Origin: Candidatus Gastranaerophilales bacterium
GTDB lineage: Bacteria > Cyanobacteriota > Vampirovibrionia > Gastranaerophilales > Gastranaerophilaceae
NCBI GenBank assembly: GCA_944326615.1
Contig: CALVEO010000003.1
Span: forward strand, 1-64,000
Reading direction: 5' to 3'
DNA: 64,000 nucleotides
In this document: in pieces, positions 1 to 8,609 of the stretch
Layout of the letters: each line of letters begins with the position of its first letter
Position numbering within the stretch: position 1 is the stretch's first letter
The notes under the pieces: generated by a model
The model's database searches: none
Told to the model about the DNA's origin: nothing
The model's input: only the letters and a program-made list of their open reading frames with translations
Translations under genes and position numbers: made by a program

Positions 1-675
<675 letters not shown>

Positions 676-697
676 TTTGTTAAAAAATTATAGTCGT

Positions 698-731
698 AAA
701 AAGAGTCTGATATTTTTCAGACTCTTTTTTA
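698..731 (+). terminator. Intrinsic terminator after gap
   Basis: AAAGAGTCTGA and TCAGACTCTTT form a perfect stem around a short T-rich loop and run into a T tract, 23 nt after the gap stop codon. Confidence 0.9.
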
Positions 732-799
732 TTGCTCTGTTTACCTATTTAAAAATTTCTACTTTCAGATGATGATAATTTGTGAAAGTGAGGTAAATT

Positions 800-1003
800 A
801 TGCAGGTTGTAAAAATTATCAGCTATATTTTGATTTTAATAGGGGCATTGAACTGGGGGCTTGTTGGATTTTTTAATATTGATCTTGTTGCCTTAATTTT
901 CGGCGATATGACATTTTGGGCTCGTGCTATATATGCTATTGTTGGTATAAGTGCAATTCTTTATGCGATTACTTCATATCGCGATGTGTTTGAGAATAAT
1001 TAG
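800..1003 (+). CDS. DUF378-family small membrane protein
   Basis: This is a 67-residue protein of two hydrophobic segments. The first contains the motif ALNWGLVG, which is characteristic of the DUF378 (YuzA-like) family. The start is ATG at 800 after a GTGAGG-type ribosome-binding site. It stands alone between two terminators. The function of the family is unknown; an inner-membrane location is inferred from hydrophobicity. Confidence 0.85.
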   Translation: MQVVKIISYILILIGALNWGLVGFFNIDLVALIFGDMTFWARAIYAIVGISAILYAITSYRDVFENN

Positions 1004-1020
1004 TTATTGGTTAAATTTGT

Positions 1021-1055
1021 GAAAAGACGGGCTTATATTTTAAGCTTGTCTTTTC
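1021..1055 (+). terminator. Intrinsic terminator after the DUF378 gene
   Basis: GAAAAGAC-GGGCTTA and TAAGC-TTGTCTTTTC form an imperfect stem that ends in a T-rich stretch, just after the stop at 1003. Confidence 0.75.
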
Positions 1056-1102
1056 TTGTGTAATATGTTATTATTAGTAATAGTTTTGTGAAAGGATTTT
1101 GT

Positions 1103-1480
1103 ATGAAAAAGAGTTTAGTATGTTTGTTTGCGTTGTTTGTAGTCTCAACTCCTGTTGCCTTTGCCCGTTCATATCTTGGAACAGATATTCCACTTACAGG
1201 TAATACTATGCTACCTACGAATATGCAGGCTGTGGTTCTTGGTAATGTTTATTCAAAAGTCGCGAAAAATGCAAAAGGCTGTAAGAAGATTATGCTTTCT
1301 AACACTAAAGTAACCAAAGAAAAGACAAATGTTGAATACAGCAGAAACGGGAAAGAAATCGGCGGAGTATGGTCAGAAGAGTGGACTGTTGATGCTTGCG
1401 GCTATTCTATGATTGTTCCTGTTAATTTCACTACGAAAGGGCATGGTGTGAAGTTTGAAGTTATGGAACCTAAATATTAA
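1103..1480 (+). CDS. Secreted protein of unknown function, tandem paralogue A
   Basis: This is a 125-residue protein. The ATG at 1103 is preferred over the GTG at 1088 because it follows AAAGGA and begins a clean signal peptide (MKKSLVCLFALF, cut near VAFA). The mature part contains a GC pair region and the block SEEWTVDACG followed by VPVNF. The next gene has the same order of motifs (IEEWTVNACG, VPVTF), so the two look like a tandem duplication. Two conserved cysteines could form a disulfide outside the cytoplasm. I do not recognise a named family. Confidence 0.8.
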   Translation: MKKSLVCLFALFVVSTPVAFARSYLGTDIPLTGNTMLPTNMQAVVLGNVYSKVAKNAKGCKKIMLSNTKVTKEKTNVEYSRNGKEIGGVWSEEWTVDACGYSMIVPVNFTTKGHGVKFEVMEPKY

Positions 1481-1516
1481 AAAGGTATATGGACTTAAGA
1501 TTTTGAGGTATATAAT

Positions 1517-1906
1517 ATGAAAAGATTTTTCTTGTCAGGTTTAATTTTAACCTTAATGTTTTTGACAGCTTATGATGTTTGTGCTGCTGATAATAATGGC
1601 AGATATCCGGGCACTTCTATCGCAAGCAAATTGTTACAAAAAGACGCAACACTGTCAGTATTTGCTGCTGTATCAGTCAAAGTTAACAATTGTACTGATT
1701 TGTCTGTAACAGATACAAAACTTGAAAAAATGCCGGAATTCAATAAAATATATAACGGACAAAGATATGCTAGTTCTCCATGGATAGAGGAATGGACTGT
1801 TAATGCATGCGGCAAAGAGGTTTATGTGCCTGTAACATTCATTCCTGACGATAACGGTACAGGAACTTCTTTTGCAGTCTCTCCAAATAATATCAGATTA
1901 AAATAA
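1517..1906 (+). CDS. Secreted protein of unknown function, tandem paralogue B
   Basis: This 129-residue protein starts with a signal peptide (MKRFFLSGLILTLMFL, likely cut after VCAA). The mature part shares with the preceding protein a Cys near residue 57, the block IEEWTVNACG, and VPVTF near the C-terminus. It is separated from that gene by 36 nt and is probably in the same transcript. No enzymatic motif is visible; a folded, disulfide-bonded exported domain is the simplest reading. Confidence 0.8.
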   Translation: MKRFFLSGLILTLMFLTAYDVCAADNNGRYPGTSIASKLLQKDATLSVFAAVSVKVNNCTDLSVTDTKLEKMPEFNKIYNGQRYASSPWIEEWTVNACGKEVYVPVTFIPDDNGTGTSFAVSPNNIRLK

Positions 1907-1915
1907 TTTTAGACA

Positions 1916-4711
1916 TCATTTTGGCAGCGAAGCTAAAAATTCTTTATTTGCATTCAGTGTGTCTTCTGTAGCAAGTATTGAGTAAGTCGGTTTGCCTGAG
2001 AAAATGTAGTTTGCAGTGTTATAGATGTCATCTGCGGTAATTTTGTCTATTTCATCGTACAATTGATTTTCTCTTGTTATTCCGTAAGGAGATTCCAGCC
2101 CTTGAATAAGGCTTACTGTTCTGCCGTAAGATGTATTATTTGAGTTTAGGAGAGTATTTTTAAGACTTAATTTAGCATTGTTTAATTCTTCTTGCGAGAC
2201 ATTTTCTTTTTTCAATTTTTCTATATGTTTATTAAACCCTTCAATAGCCTTTTGAACATTTTCAAAACTTTGTTCGCCTGTTTCTTTGTTGTCGGTTGTT
2301 GTTCCAATTTTTAATGTCAAAAGCCCGATATTATTGTATGTTTCAAGATTTGAGCTTACATGATAAGCGAGTTTTTGCTGTTCTCTGAGATCTCCAAATA
2401 GTCTTGACGAAGGATTCCCGCCTAAAATTGTGTTCAAAAGTTCAAGTGCTATACGGTCTTTAATATTCCCGTTTACCTGAAATTTGTATGCTTCAACAAT
2501 TTCAGCCTGATTTTTGAAATCAGTATCTGTTAAAACTTTTGTTTGTTCAACAGGTTTATATACTTCCTGCAGAACTTTAGGATTATATGGCAGAACTGAT
2601 TTAAAGCTTCCAATTGTGTTAAAGATTTGCTGGTTTAATTCAGGTTTTTTGTCAAACGGCGCCGAGATTGCAATCCCGCTTTTGCCGTTTTTCATAGTGT
2701 AATCATAAAGTTTTTTTACATCATCAAGTTTCAATGTCTCAAGATCTTTAAGGATTTCCTCTTTTGAACAGCCTGCTGGCAGCCCTTTATATATTTCGTT
2801 TTCAAGTTTATCAAATGCCGATTTATCCGAGGTCAGAATTGCGTCCTTGATATCAGCTTTGGCGTGTTCAAATTCAGAATCAGTAAATCTTGGATTTTCA
2901 ACAACTTCCCGCAGACTTTTCAGTGCTTTTACTAAATCATCGCAGTTACATGTTATAGTAGCTGATATTGAATCATAACCCGCGCAGATTGAACTTGTGA
3001 TACCGTTTTTAGCTAAGTCTGTTTGAAAATCTTGCTGATTTCTTGAGATCGAACCTTCATCAAGAATTTTGTTTAACACAAGCTCAGCAGAGGGTCTGCT
3101 GTTATATGTCTGGTCTGTTGATATGCGGAAATTTATTTTGACATTGTCTGTTTTTGAATTTATCGTTGCAATGCGGTAATTATTCGGCATATTGTACTCT
3201 TTGACATTTGCCATATTTATTGCTTCTTTTTTAGCCCCCGTAAAAGATACTTTTTTATAATTTTGCTGTATACTTTCTGCTGTAGCAGATGACGGATGTA
3301 CAACAGTTACAGCGGCTTTGTTTATGTCAAGATATTTTTTTGCAGTATTAACAAGATCCTGTGCAGTCATTGATTTTACTATTTGTTCAAAGTTATTAAG
3401 ATAATCTTCGTTATTCTCTAATATTGCAGTTCCGATTGCATTATTTGTTCCGAATGAATTTTCAAATAAAAGTGAAAAATTATTTAGCATTTTTTTCTTG
3501 ACTATGTGCATTTCATCATCAGATGGAGGGTTATTTGCGATATTGCCGATTTCATTGAAAATGTTTTTCAAGACTTTTTCAGAATTTTCATCCGAGCATG
3601 CAGACGTAATCATTATCAAACGCCCATCCCTCTGATTTGTGCTTATTTTTTCGTCATCTGCACGTGACCCTGCATTATACTGTTTAATCTTTTTATCTAT
3701 GCGGGAAGTTGGCGATGCAGAAAGCAAATATAATAGAGCTTTTGTATAAATTCTGTCTTTTGTGTTATCAGATGTCGGTCCGTTAAAGCCTACCACAATA
3801 GAAGATGCATTTGCTTTATCAGAGATTAAATCTTCTCTTACAGTTTTTTGTATGGGGTTAAATTTTTCAATATGCTTTTGTCCGGACGGCTGTTTTTTAG
3901 ATGTAAAATATTTTGATATAAGCTTCATTGTTTCATCTGGCTTTACGTCTCCGGTGATTACTGTTACCATATTGGCAGGGTAATAATTATTATTGAAGTA
4001 ATTTACAACATCTTCTCTTGTAAGATTGGTGATGTTATCGGTTGTTCCGCCTATCATGTCTGTTGATGTAGATTTAATCCCGTAAAGATTTTTTATCATT
4101 TTATTAACCGCAAGATTTTCCGGATCAGAGGTTATCATATTTATTTCTGAATTTACTATACCTTTTTCTTTTTCCAGTTTTTCCACCGCAAAAATAGGTG
4201 TTTCAAGCATAGATGAGTGAAGTTTTATTTTTGTTTCAAGATCACTCTCATTTAAAAGATTTGAGCTTATGTAGTAATTTGTTTCCGCAAAGCCTGTGGA
4301 CGCATTTGTAGAAGCTCCCATTTTATCAATCTGCTTAAAAAAGTCGCCGTTTTCAATGCCCTGTGAGCCGTTAAATAAATTATGTTCTATATAGTGGCTT
4401 ATCCCGCGTAATTTGTCAGGTTCATTCATTGACCCTGTATTAACGTAAGTGCGCAAAACAGTTTCGCCTTCCTGCGGAACAATAATAACCTTTTGACCGT
4501 TTGAAAGTTTGTAACAGTAAGCTTTCGTATCATAAGGGAAATTTATTTCGCCTGTTTTAATATACGAAATAGGCGTTTTAACAGAATAATCAGGCTGAAT
4601 ATCCGGCAATTGTCCAATCTGCGGATTTGTTTGAACTTCATTGCCTTTGAATAAAGGTTTGTTATTTATAAGATAATTATTTACACCATTAATTGAATTT
4701 ATTCTAACCAC
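1916..4711 (-). CDS. M16-family zinc metallopeptidase with two M16 domains
   Basis: This 931-residue protein belongs to the pitrilysin / processing-peptidase superfamily. The inverted zinc motif HYIEH is at residues 106-110 and the downstream zinc-ligand Glu is probably in VNSEI (about residue 189). A second, inactive M16 half fills the C-terminal part, ending with a region of the R-Y type (NPSSRLFGDLREQ). There is no signal peptide. Instead a polar N-terminus carries LFKGN at about 20-24, a motif that recurs in other unknown proteins here. The start is GTG at 4711 with no clear ribosome-binding site; an overlapping ATG is out of frame. A later start is possible. Confidence 0.88.
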   Translation of the reverse strand: MVRINSINGVNNYLINNKPLFKGNEVQTNPQIGQLPDIQPDYSVKTPISYIKTGEINFPYDTKAYCYKLSNGQKVIIVPQEGETVLRTYVNTGSMNEPDKLRGISHYIEHNLFNGSQGIENGDFFKQIDKMGASTNASTGFAETNYYISSNLLNESDLETKIKLHSSMLETPIFAVEKLEKEKGIVNSEINMITSDPENLAVNKMIKNLYGIKSTSTDMIGGTTDNITNLTREDVVNYFNNNYYPANMVTVITGDVKPDETMKLISKYFTSKKQPSGQKHIEKFNPIQKTVREDLISDKANASSIVVGFNGPTSDNTKDRIYTKALLYLLSASPTSRIDKKIKQYNAGSRADDEKISTNQRDGRLIMITSACSDENSEKVLKNIFNEIGNIANNPPSDDEMHIVKKKMLNNFSLLFENSFGTNNAIGTAILENNEDYLNNFEQIVKSMTAQDLVNTAKKYLDINKAAVTVVHPSSATAESIQQNYKKVSFTGAKKEAINMANVKEYNMPNNYRIATINSKTDNVKINFRISTDQTYNSRPSAELVLNKILDEGSISRNQQDFQTDLAKNGITSSICAGYDSISATITCNCDDLVKALKSLREVVENPRFTDSEFEHAKADIKDAILTSDKSAFDKLENEIYKGLPAGCSKEEILKDLETLKLDDVKKLYDYTMKNGKSGIAISAPFDKKPELNQQIFNTIGSFKSVLPYNPKVLQEVYKPVEQTKVLTDTDFKNQAEIVEAYKFQVNGNIKDRIALELLNTILGGNPSSRLFGDLREQQKLAYHVSSNLETYNNIGLLTLKIGTTTDNKETGEQSFENVQKAIEGFNKHIEKLKKENVSQEELNNAKLSLKNTLLNSNNTSYGRTVSLIQGLESPYGITRENQLYDEIDKITADDIYNTANYIFSGKPTYSILATEDTLNANKEFLASLPK

Positions 4712-5000
4712 ATGTATATTAAAACATGAAGAATAAAAAAATTGCTATCCAGTTTCATCTTCAGTTAAAATTTGATGCCATTCCTGATTCTCACCCCTTT
4801 GGGGAGCGTGCCATTCCAGCCGCCACATACTCCCCCCTTGGGGTAGGGTTATCAGAAGATAAGAGGGTTGGAGGATAGGAAGATAAGCTTTTTACCTAAT
4901 TGTTATTTTTAAACATCCTGATTTGTTTCTTTATCATTTACGATTTTTTAATTTTTGTCAATATTAATCTTAACTATTGTTTTTCTTTTTTGTTTGGGTT
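4712..5000. other. Intergenic stretch between the M16 gene and dnaX
   Basis: About 300 bp without a gene. It holds possible promoter elements for the leftward M16 gene (GCAATT on the minus strand near 4740-4745), a GC-richer repeat element (4772-4888) in otherwise AT-rich DNA, and the dnaX promoter at its right end. I see no coding frame worth calling. Confidence 0.6.
4772..4888 (-). repeat. Dispersed intergenic repeat, copy R1
   Basis: This GC-richer block on the minus strand reads GTGGCGGCTGGAATGGCACG followed by CTCC-rich sequence, matching the module near 54205 and the two copies near 58020 and 58090. Its plus strand also carries AGGGTTATCAGAAG and AAGAGGGTTGGAGG, which resemble 56318-56390. 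There is a CCCCCC-TT-GGGG run in the middle. No transposase or clear terminal repeats were seen. Confidence 0.6.
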
Positions 5001-5009
5001 TGCTATAAT
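5001..5009 (+). promoter_or_regulatory. Extended -10 promoter of dnaX (leaderless)
   Basis: TGCTATAAT is an extended -10 (TG-N-TATAAT). The dnaX ATG begins 6 nt after it, so the transcript should begin at or next to the start codon. No good -35 is visible, which fits an extended -10. Confidence 0.65.
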
Positions 5010-5015
5010 CAAATC

Positions 5016-6890
5016 ATGAATGAAAAGTATATACCTTTATACAGAAAATACCGTCCGCAAAAGTTAGAAGAAGTCGTCGGGCAGGAACATATTAAAAAAG
5101 CTTTGAAAAATGCAATTGAGCTTAATAAAATTTCTCATGCATATCTTTTTACTGGGCCAAGGGGGACAGGTAAAACTTCTACAGCCCGTATTTTTGCCAA
5201 ATCTTTGAACTGTAAAGAGGGTCCGACAATTAACCCCTGCGGAGTTTGCGAAAACTGTATTGATATAACAAATTCGACTCCGATGGATGTAATAGAAATC
5301 GATGCGGCCAGCAACAGAAAAGTCGAAGATGCGCAGAATATTCTTGAAAAAGTTATGTATGCGCCAGTAAACAGCAGGTATAAGATTTATATTATTGACG
5401 AAGTTCATATGCTTTCGACTACGGCATTTAACGCGCTATTAAAGACTCTTGAAGAACCTCCGAAAAATGTGATTTTTATTCTGGCGACAACTGAAGTGCA
5501 TAAAGTTCTTGATACAATAAAAAGCCGTTGCCAGAGATTTGATTTTAAGCGTATTACAACTGATGATATCGTAAAACATCTTCGTTATATTTCTGATAAA
5601 GAGAAAATTAATATAACTGATGATGCACTTTTTACTATTGCAAAAAATTCGGCAGGCGGAATGCGCGACAGTATTGCATTGCTTGATCAGTTAAGTGTTT
5701 TAGACGGTGAAGAAGCTATTTCAACAGATGATATAAACAATCTTTTAGGTCGTCTTTCATTTGACACGCTGAATTCTCTCGCGGATAAAATTGTTGATTC
5801 AAAGCCGCAGGAAGCTATTGAAGAATTGGAAAATATTTACAATTCCGGTAATGAACCTGTTCAAATTCTGACAAATTTGATGGATTATCTGAAAAATCTT
5901 TTGATTGTGAAGAATTGTAGAAAAGAAATTGTATTTGAGTTAACACAGGCAAATGATGCTCAGGTTAAATCACTTTCAGCTCAGGCAGAAAATGTTGAAA
6001 CTCATCAGATTGTTTTTTTGATAGATAAATGTTCAGAATACATAAAAGAATTGAAGCTTACGAACAATCCGCGTTTGTGGCTGGAAGTCGCAATAATTGA
6101 TCTTGCAAATTTGGCGGAAAACACATCTCTTGTTGAACTTCAAAACAGAATTGCAAGATTGGAAGGCGGTAATGTTCAGCCTGCTAAAATCTCGGCTTAT
6201 AAAACTGCTCCGGCTCCTGTTATGAAGCCTGAAATGCAAAGAGCGGAACATGCAAAACCTGATATAGTATTGCATAAAGATGAAGAAAGCATACAAGTTC
6301 AACAGAAAACTCCGGAAAAAGTGCCTGTTGAAGCAAAAATTGAAAATATTTCAAATGATAATGATTTTTCTCCTATGCCGAAATCAAAACATTCAGCCGG
6401 TGCTGATATTTCAGTTCTTTGGGGCAGATTGCTTGAAAATGTTCACAGCGCTCCGACCAGAGCTCTTTTAAATCAGTGGGCGAATCCTGTGAAAATTGCT
6501 ACTGATGAGACAATTTTAACTATGAAAAATGAAATTTTCTTAAATCAGGTGCAGTCAGGCTCTAAAAAACAGGCAATTGTTGATGCCGTAAATGCCCTGT
6601 TTGCACAGGAAAATTCAAATGTAATAATAAGGCTTCCGCACTCAGATGATGTTCAGGTTCAACCTGCTTCTATTCCAGAAGTACATCAAGAACAGCCAAA
6701 GCCTAAACCTTCTCCGGTCATGAAGCCTGTTCAAATGGAGCCTGAGGTCAAGCCTGAGGAAGTAGATGATTTGAAAGAGGAAGTGCATAAAAACGTAAAA
6801 TCTGAAAGTGCTTCTAAAATTGCTGACTCTTTGCATTCTGATAATGTGAATATGATAATGGAAATTTTTGAAGGAAAAGTTATAGATTAA
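5016..6890 (+). CDS. dnaX: DNA polymerase III subunit gamma/tau
   Basis: This is the clamp-loader ATPase of the replicative polymerase, 624 residues. The N-terminal AAA+ part shows Walker A GPRGTGKT at 47-54, four zinc-ligand cysteines (about 66, 75, 78, 81), and Walker B IDEVHML near 128. A sensor SRCQRF segment follows. The C-terminal third is Pro/Glu/Lys-rich and low-complexity, as expected for the tau tail. The ATG at 5016 is chosen because the family begins with Y-x-P-L-Y-R-K-Y-R-P, and the longer frame starts inside the promoter. Whether a shorter gamma form is made cannot be judged. Confidence 0.96.
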   Translation: MNEKYIPLYRKYRPQKLEEVVGQEHIKKALKNAIELNKISHAYLFTGPRGTGKTSTARIFAKSLNCKEGPTINPCGVCENCIDITNSTPMDVIEIDAASNRKVEDAQNILEKVMYAPVNSRYKIYIIDEVHMLSTTAFNALLKTLEEPPKNVIFILATTEVHKVLDTIKSRCQRFDFKRITTDDIVKHLRYISDKEKINITDDALFTIAKNSAGGMRDSIALLDQLSVLDGEEAISTDDINNLLGRLSFDTLNSLADKIVDSKPQEAIEELENIYNSGNEPVQILTNLMDYLKNLLIVKNCRKEIVFELTQANDAQVKSLSAQAENVETHQIVFLIDKCSEYIKELKLTNNPRLWLEVAIIDLANLAENTSLVELQNRIARLEGGNVQPAKISAYKTAPAPVMKPEMQRAEHAKPDIVLHKDEESIQVQQKTPEKVPVEAKIENISNDNDFSPMPKSKHSAGADISVLWGRLLENVHSAPTRALLNQWANPVKIATDETILTMKNEIFLNQVQSGSKKQAIVDAVNALFAQENSNVIIRLPHSDDVQVQPASIPEVHQEQPKPKPSPVMKPVQMEPEVKPEEVDDLKEEVHKNVKSESASKIADSLHSDNVNMIMEIFEGKVID

Positions 6891-6901
6891 AGGAGTAAAT
6901 T

Positions 6902-7264
6902 ATGAAAATCCAAAATATTAATCCTGTTAATTTTGGAAAACATTCTGTAACCAGGAAAGTTGAATCAGGCGAAGAGGATTTCATTTTTCTAAATCAGTCT
7001 GATAAGTTAACCGTTATTTATGATATGCTCTGCGAACAGAAAGATTCTTTGAAAAGTTTATCAGACCGTCAGTATGACAGACACAATGCGTTGAAAAGTG
7101 ATTTAAAAACTTTATCTTTAAATCAGAAAAAGATGCATGATTTTAACAAACATGCTTTTGATGTTATTGCAACAAATTGTTCGGGGCGTGAATATATTGC
7201 AAAAGATGCACTGGCTAATTTAGAATTTCAGTATAATCGTAATAAACTTAATGTTGTAGGTTAA
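6902..7264 (+). CDS. Unknown small protein with N-terminal NPVNFGK motif
   Basis: This 120-residue protein follows dnaX by 11 nt with a good AAAGGAG ribosome-binding site, so it is probably co-transcribed. It is mostly charged and probably helical after residue 35. The N-terminus (INPVNFGKHS) resembles that of several other unknown proteins in the window that have a short polar leader and then F-x-G. The 3' end overlaps the convergent MEMO1 gene by 4 nt. No function can be assigned. Confidence 0.75.
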   Translation: MKIQNINPVNFGKHSVTRKVESGEEDFIFLNQSDKLTVIYDMLCEQKDSLKSLSDRQYDRHNALKSDLKTLSLNQKKMHDFNKHAFDVIATNCSGREYIAKDALANLEFQYNRNKLNVVG

Positions 7265-8586
7265 GCAATTTTTACGGTATTAAATTTAAACGCTTCCAAA
7301 CTTTCAGAAAAATAATCTTTTGGTAAGCCGGCTTTGAGTTTTAGATGTCCTAAAAACTCATGTTTATCAGGAAGCTGTTCCCATACATCAGGTAAAAATA
7401 CTGATTGAAAATTCCCGTCGCGTATAATAAGTCCGTCAATGGCAGGTGTGAGTTCTTCAAGAAGCTCTTCTTCTGTTTCAAATTCAATTCTTTCAGGTTT
7501 TGAAAGAAGCGACACTCCTATTGTTATTCTGTTGTACTCATTTAGTGTCAGTGCTGGAAATCTCGGGTCAGAAAAAGCTGCGGCGTGTGCATTATGTATC
7601 AAATCTTTTATCAGGGGTCTGTGTGCAATAATTGAGCCGATACATCCGCGTAAAATTCCGTCTAATTCAAGTGTTACAAATGATGCCCCATATTCTTCAA
7701 ATACGCAGTCATAATTGCTTATTCGGGGTTGACCTAGCTGTAAACCTGACAGAATACTGTCTTTACAGACTTTTTTTACAAAATCTGAATAATATTCTTT
7801 TATATAATTATTTTTTTGACCTTCATACAAAAACCAGCTTCCGTAGCCTACAACGCGTGATGAATCTCCTGTTGCGGCGGAAGAGTTTGTAAGCCCTGTC
7901 CTTATCAGCGAAAAGTTTTTCTTTTTTGCAAATTCAATAAGCCCGCAAATTCCGACGGCACCGCATGCCTGCTCCTGCTCAAAGTTTGAAAAGTTATTTT
8001 CTTCAATCATTCTTGCAGTATAGCTGTCAATTTTAAAAGCTTCTTTTTCAGGATAAAAATGGCTCAAATCGCTTGATATAACAAATACATTATTTTCATC
8101 TGCCCAAAAATGTTCAAGAGTTTCGCATAAATTTTTAAAATTTTCACATCCGTATAAAACAGGTACAATTCTTGCAGAGGGAAGAAAATATTTTATTAAA
8201 GGAAGCTGAACCTCTATTGAATGTTCCTTTTCAAAAGCAAAATTTACTGTTGAGCAATCGCATAATTCTTTAACATTTTGTACAAGCTCTTTATTTATTT
8301 CAATATCTCCGAGTGGAGTTTCAAACGCGTCATAGTCGCATACCGTGCAGCCGAAAATCCTTTCGTAATGCGCAGGCGCAAATATAAATACATTTTTTGC
8401 ATCTCTTTTAAGATGCTGCACACCTTTTGCCGCGAGCTTTCCTGAATAAATATACCCCGCATGAGGAACAATTACGGCACGAGAAGTGTATACAGGAGGT
8501 TGTATTTCAAAACTCCCGATTAAATTTGTAAGTTCCTCTTTATCTGACGGATAAAATGTTCCTGCTGATGCTGATTTTTTCTTCAT
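7261..8586 (-). CDS. MEMO1-AMMECR1 fusion protein (AmmeMemoRadiSam B+A)
   Basis: This 441-residue protein joins two domains that are usually separate. Residues 1 to about 260 are MEMO-like: SASAGTFYP at the start, PHAGYIYSG, and SSDLSHF, the metal-site-like motifs of the extradiol-dioxygenase fold. Residues about 270 to 441 are AMMECR1-like, with TLELDGILRGCIGS and DPRFPAL. In many genomes these two occur with a radical SAM protein, but none is next to it here. The ATG at 8586 is chosen because a TATAAT box ends 6 nt upstream and the family starts at this point. Its biochemical role is not settled. Confidence 0.92.
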   Translation of the reverse strand: MKKKSASAGTFYPSDKEELTNLIGSFEIQPPVYTSRAVIVPHAGYIYSGKLAAKGVQHLKRDAKNVFIFAPAHYERIFGCTVCDYDAFETPLGDIEINKELVQNVKELCDCSTVNFAFEKEHSIEVQLPLIKYFLPSARIVPVLYGCENFKNLCETLEHFWADENNVFVISSDLSHFYPEKEAFKIDSYTARMIEENNFSNFEQEQACGAVGICGLIEFAKKKNFSLIRTGLTNSSAATGDSSRVVGYGSWFLYEGQKNNYIKEYYSDFVKKVCKDSILSGLQLGQPRISNYDCVFEEYGASFVTLELDGILRGCIGSIIAHRPLIKDLIHNAHAAAFSDPRFPALTLNEYNRITIGVSLLSKPERIEFETEEELLEELTPAIDGLIIRDGNFQSVFLPDVWEQLPDKHEFLGHLKLKAGLPKDYFSESLEAFKFNTVKIA

Positions 8587-8592
8587 AAGTTT

Positions 8593-8598
8593 ATTATA
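8593..8598 (-). promoter_or_regulatory. -10 box of the MEMO1-AMMECR1 gene (leaderless)
   Basis: TATAAT on the minus strand with exactly 6 nt (AAACTT) before the ATG at 8586. The -35 is weak. It lies in the short gap after ribD. Confidence 0.55.
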
Positions 8599-8609
8599 CA
8601 ACTTTTCTC

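Noticed and set aside
1088-1102. GTG at 1088 as start of the secreted protein
   Set aside because: The ATG at 1103 has a better ribosome-binding site and begins the signal peptide directly.
4711-4713. ATG overlapping the GTG as start of the M16 gene
   Set aside because: It is out of frame and meets a stop after a few codons.
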